From NCBI GenBank assembly GCA_000827205.1, contig KN832558.1, positions 1,317,110 to 1,381,109 of the forward strand: 64,000 nt of DNA, in the 5' to 3' direction. Each line of letters starts with the position of its first letter. The first letter of the stretch is position 1. The notes under the pieces were generated by a model. It did no database searches and was not told the DNA's origin. It saw nothing but the letters and a program-made list of their open reading frames with translations. A program made the translations under genes and the position numbers. Positions 61,077 through 64,000 of the stretch are shown in pieces. The DNA is from Plicaturopsis crispa FD-325 SS-3 (taxonomy: Eukaryota; Basidiomycota; Agaricomycetes; Amylocorticiales; Amylocorticiaceae).

Positions 61077-62823
61077 TCAAGTCTGACGCGCGGTGTGCTC
61101 CGGATGTTCGTCCCCGTATGTCGAAAATCGCGCCTCCTTACCTGCGGGCAATAACAGCCTAGCGCTGGCATACACCGGAACGTATGGCACGGCGTCACTA
61201 CCCGCGTAGTGCCCATCAAAGCGGGGACCTGTGCGTAGTTCGTGCGGCGACTGAGATGCGGAGTGACGCTGCGACTGCGGCTGCGGAGGGACAGGGTACA
61301 AGGGATTGTCGGCGAATGGATTGCTTCCCGCGTGTATGGACACGGGGGCCAAGAGTGGAGGCAGGCTGTGGTATGCGGTGTGGCGGTATGGTGCTGAACC
61401 TGATGAGTGCGGCGGTAATTGGCGGCGGTCGGCGTGTAGCGCTGGTGCCGGAAAAGATGCAGAGGACGCCGAGGCGACGAGAACTGCAGGGTCAATCACC
61501 ATAACGGGCCCACGTACATCAGACCACGACGGCAGTAGATTTCCGCTGCTGCCACCGCCTGCTAGGCGGCCGTCGTCGAGTGTCGAGCCCATAGCGTGGG
61601 GCGGAGGCAAAGTATAGGAATCCACACGCACGCGCCGCCGCTTTGCCTCTCGCTGTCGGTCGTTGTAGGTCGTGGTCCAGTCATCGCCGCCGCCTTTGTG
61701 ATTGTTATAGCCATTTTGCGTTCGGCTCGTACTACCACTACTCATGAGATTGTCATTGTAGTCGGAGGAGGAATTACTCGAGTCAGGAATAGCTCGCTTC
61801 TGAGGGCGAGCGTCTTTTCTGATACGTATCTTGATGCCCTGGTCCGCGAGGCAACAGGACAACGCGGTAGATTCTGTGCACGTATGCATATACCACTTAG
61901 TCAGCTCATAGATACAACAGCTAGGGATAAAGGAAACTCGGAGCAGACATTGTTTTCAAAACGCACCTTCCATGCCGGGATATCTCTTTGCGGGATATAC
62001 AGAGAACGGCGCAGTGTATACACTATCATGGTTCCGCACACTCTCCCTATAAATCAATGGATATTCGAGGGTTAGCAAAGAAGCACAGCTAGGGCCGTTT
62101 TCGAATACAATGAAAGACAACGTAGACAATGTATAGTACTGACCCGTCGAGCTCGTACAAGCATAACTTCAGTCTGAAACTACCCTCAATCCGCACCGAA
62201 AGGTCCGGGAATACAAAGAAATCCGCATTTTCGTTGTTGTCTACGTCCTATGTGAGGATGCGTCAATAGAGTTCACTGTGACGCGAGCATAAGATGAAGA
62301 CACGAACGCAAGAACGTAGCGAAAGAGAAAGCATGAAAAAAGACGCGCTCACTGTCAGATGATAAAGACTGCTGACTAAACTCCCTGAGGTACTCGGAGT
62401 CTTCCCATCTTTGAGGTAGAGCAGCTCGGTGCTGGTCTCCGCTTTGACAAGAGAAGCGAACATGAAATAGTATTGGCTTTGTGGGCAAGCTGAGTTGTTA
62501 GAAACCGGATAGGGCTCGTTCAGCTCGGAGCAGAATGGGTCCAATATGGTATCGAAAGAAGGTAATGAGGGTGATGGAGAGCATACGCGGGGCCGTTCTT
62601 GTGCAGAGTGTAGCTGCTGTGAATTCGCTCCGGGGTTGAGGACCTGGAGCTGGATGATGGGTGGAGGGTCAACCGGTCGGCAGTCACCTGTATTATCACT
62701 GTATGAGAATACTACAGTTGCGACCTCAAGGCTGGCGAACTTACCACTTATCGCACACACACGCGCGTGCTTTGGCTGCTGGCGCACTATCAGTTTGTGT
62801 TCGTATTTTTGTCCTGCAGGCAT
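61077..62823 (-). CDS. Velvet family regulator (VelB/VosA type)
   Basis: Nuclear regulator of development and secondary metabolism; velvet proteins fold like the Rel domain and bind DNA as homo- or heterodimers. The protein starts at MPAGQKYEHKLIVRQQPKHA. The velvet domain is split by about four GT-AG introns: YEHKLIVRQQPKHARVCAISG / DCRPVDPPPIIQLQV / FMFASLVKA...STSGSLVSSLYHL / DVDNNENADFFVFPDLSVRIEGSFRLKLCLYELDG / YTAPFSVYPAKRYPGME / ESTALSCCLADQGIKIRIRKD. All of these are the family's signature blocks. Between strands 2 and 3 there is an insertion rich in Ser and Pro, as in VelB. The C-terminus is a long low-complexity tail (SSDYNDN, REAKRRRVRV, then Pro/Ser/His-rich). The next ATG-free upstream extension was rejected as start. 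A MITE lies about 120 bp before the ATG. Confidence 0.93.
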
Positions 62824-63583
62824 GTTGGCAGAGGGAAAGACAGTGGGGCGACAATTTGTGATGTGAACTGGAGTCGTGACGTCACCGAGGTGTGGAGTAG
62901 GAACTTGGGGCAACAGAAGACCAAGAACCTGGTCTCCGGAGGAATACTGTACTATACCGACCAAGTCTTCGGGTCACGGGTCACAGCGCCTTTCGAAGTG
63001 AAGAGATTTTCAAAATGTCACGGTCACATTAGCGTACAAAGAGTACAGATTTTCTTAATGTCACAAATTCGCTCCAAAATAGGCTCGAAATAGCAATTTT
63101 GTTTCGAGATTTTGGACAAGTCACAGCAAAATTTCGCCCCCGAAGAGATGCCCAACTCTTCGGCCGTTGTCACAGGTCACAATGGCCGAAGACTTGGTCG
63201 GTATAGTACAGTAGTAAAACCCGGGGTGGCTTCCGACGCATATGACTCCGGGGGTGAGCTTAGACCTGTAACCGGTCTGTCTATGAGAAAGGCAAGCTTG
63301 TCGATAGACAGACCTGTCGATCTGGGCTTGAATTTGGCAGGAGACGACAATTTCCGCATACGGCTTAAGTTTTTCGACCTGCCCTGCAGCAGGAACCACG
63401 TGCGCATTCCACCGATAGCATTCTGCGTCGTCGATGTGAGTTTCAAGATTGCGCTCATGCAATATGTCTCGTCCGAGTAACCCTCTGCTTCATATTTAAT
63501 CGTCCTTGGTCTCTCGTTCTGTCTAGCCAAATGGCATCTCGTTAGCCTAGTAATCTCATTTTTTTTAACTTATTCCTCGTACT
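62824..63583. other. Divergent region between velvet gene and the terminal gene
   Basis: It contains the velvet upstream region, the TA-flanked MITE (62945-63213) and several short tandem GGTCACA words. At 63139-63162 CCGAAGAG and CTCTTCGG form a perfect 8-bp hairpin. The rest shows no gene. Confidence 0.5.
62945..63213. mobile_element. Small TIR element (MITE, Tc1/mariner-like) upstream of the velvet gene
   Basis: 28-bp perfect terminal inverted repeats (62945-62972 and 63186-63213), starting TACTGTACTATACCGACC. Both ends carry TA, as expected for a TA target. Total length is 269 bp. The interior has no transposase frame; it contains repeated TCACAGGTCACA and GTCACGGTCACA words. The family is inferred from the TA ends only. 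Confidence 0.75.
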
Positions 63584-64000
63584 ATGCTATCTTCACAAGA
63601 TATTTTATTGAGAGACGGCGCGCCGCCGCCTCCTACGCCTCGAGCATCCACCCCACCCGCGAAGCGTAGACGGAAATCCAGAAACCTAGCCTACAATGGT
63701 CCAGGAGCATCTGGCATGCACTCTTGGGCAGCCGATCCCATCCCAAACACGCCCTTCTCCCCGCCGACAAATTCATCTGCCATCCAAGTCCCGGGCCCCA
63801 GCAGTGCCCAGCATCAGCTCCCACCACATGACCAAATGCCATGGGGAGCTGAGGCATCGTTCTCGCCCCGTTCACCTTCCGGAACACCCCAATCCACCCG
63901 CGTGAGAGACCATGCTGCGAGCCAAAGCCGGACATTCCGCGAGCGCTCGCAAACCCAGACGCCGACAGATTTCCATCGGTTCTCTGAGCGCAGTGATCGC
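63584..64000 (+). CDS. N-terminal part of an unrecognised gene, runs off the window
   Basis: An ATG at 63584 opens a frame that stays open to the last base (139 codons). It reads MLSSQDILLRDGAPPPPTPRAS, then PPAKRRRKSRN, a likely nuclear localisation signal, then a Pro/Ser/Gln-rich stretch ending RTFRERSQTQTPTDFHRFSE. The composition is that of a disordered N-terminal tail of a nuclear protein. No domain is reached before the window ends, so no product can be named. The T-rich leader before the ATG fits a fungal promoter. Confidence 0.6.
   Translation, partial: MLSSQDILLRDGAPPPPTPRASTPPAKRRRKSRNLAYNGPGASGMHSWAADPIPNTPFSPPTNSSAIQVPGPSSAQHQLPPHDQMPWGAEASFSPRSPSGTPQSTRVRDHAASQSRTFRERSQTQTPTDFHRFSERSDR

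Noticed and set aside
62824-62964. Extended N-terminus for the velvet protein from 62964
   Set aside because: The extension has no ATG and its first codons lie inside the MITE; the first ATG at 62823 directly precedes the conserved velvet start.

Overview
This window is nuclear DNA of a filamentous basidiomycete, most likely a wood-decaying Agaricomycete and plausibly a polypore. The reasons are the many 48-60 nt GT-AG introns, very short exons, pyrimidine-rich promoters, an AA9 lytic polysaccharide monooxygenase, a velvet regulator, a Ndc10/GCR1-type Crypton, NACHT-WD40 proteins and expanded kinase-like proteins. Exon borders below were read by eye from splice signals and frame continuity. 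No transcript or database evidence was available.

Left part (1-16 kb), mostly GC-rich and genic: an Old Yellow Enzyme (878-2151, +), an MFS sugar transporter (3835-6022, +), a kinase-like gene (6528-8133, +), a secreted AA9 LPMO (8352-9800, -) and a second kinase-like gene with a nuclease-like front half (10715-12518, +). Dispersed repeats fill 9.9-10.1 kb and 12.6-13.9 kb, and 13.9-16 kb has no convincing gene.

Middle accessory part (16-30 kb): an AT-rich island with a decayed NACHT-WD40 (NLR-like) gene carrying 14 near-perfect 42-residue WD repeats. It is cut by a 609-bp LTR-type miniature element (TRIM) with identical ends and a 5-bp target duplication. Beyond lie a 423-N gap flanked by identical 253-bp sequence, a hairpin-forming minisatellite, an Ish1/Msc1 fragment, a detached NLR N-terminal relic and about 4 kb of gene-free repeats.

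Right part (30-64 kb), dense in genes again: a HhH-GPD DNA glycosylase with an internal 18-bp minisatellite (+); a short-chain dehydrogenase (-) with a Harbinger/Tourist-like MITE inside one intron; an intact-looking Crypton recombinase gene (+) converging on an unrecognised six-exon gene (-); a DHHC palmitoyltransferase (-); a Zn2Cys6 transcription factor (-) divergent from a YOR1-like ABCC transporter (+); the exosome nuclease RRP6 (-); a pseudokinase (+); a velvet protein (-) with a TA-flanked MITE in its upstream region; and the start of a further gene running off the end.

Functional links are limited, as usual in fungi. The transcription factor and ABC transporter share a 437-bp divergent promoter and may form a drug-response pair. 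The LPMO and sugar transporter fit plant-cell-wall use. The most notable content is recent mobile-element activity, microexons, and two unusual kinase-family proteins.
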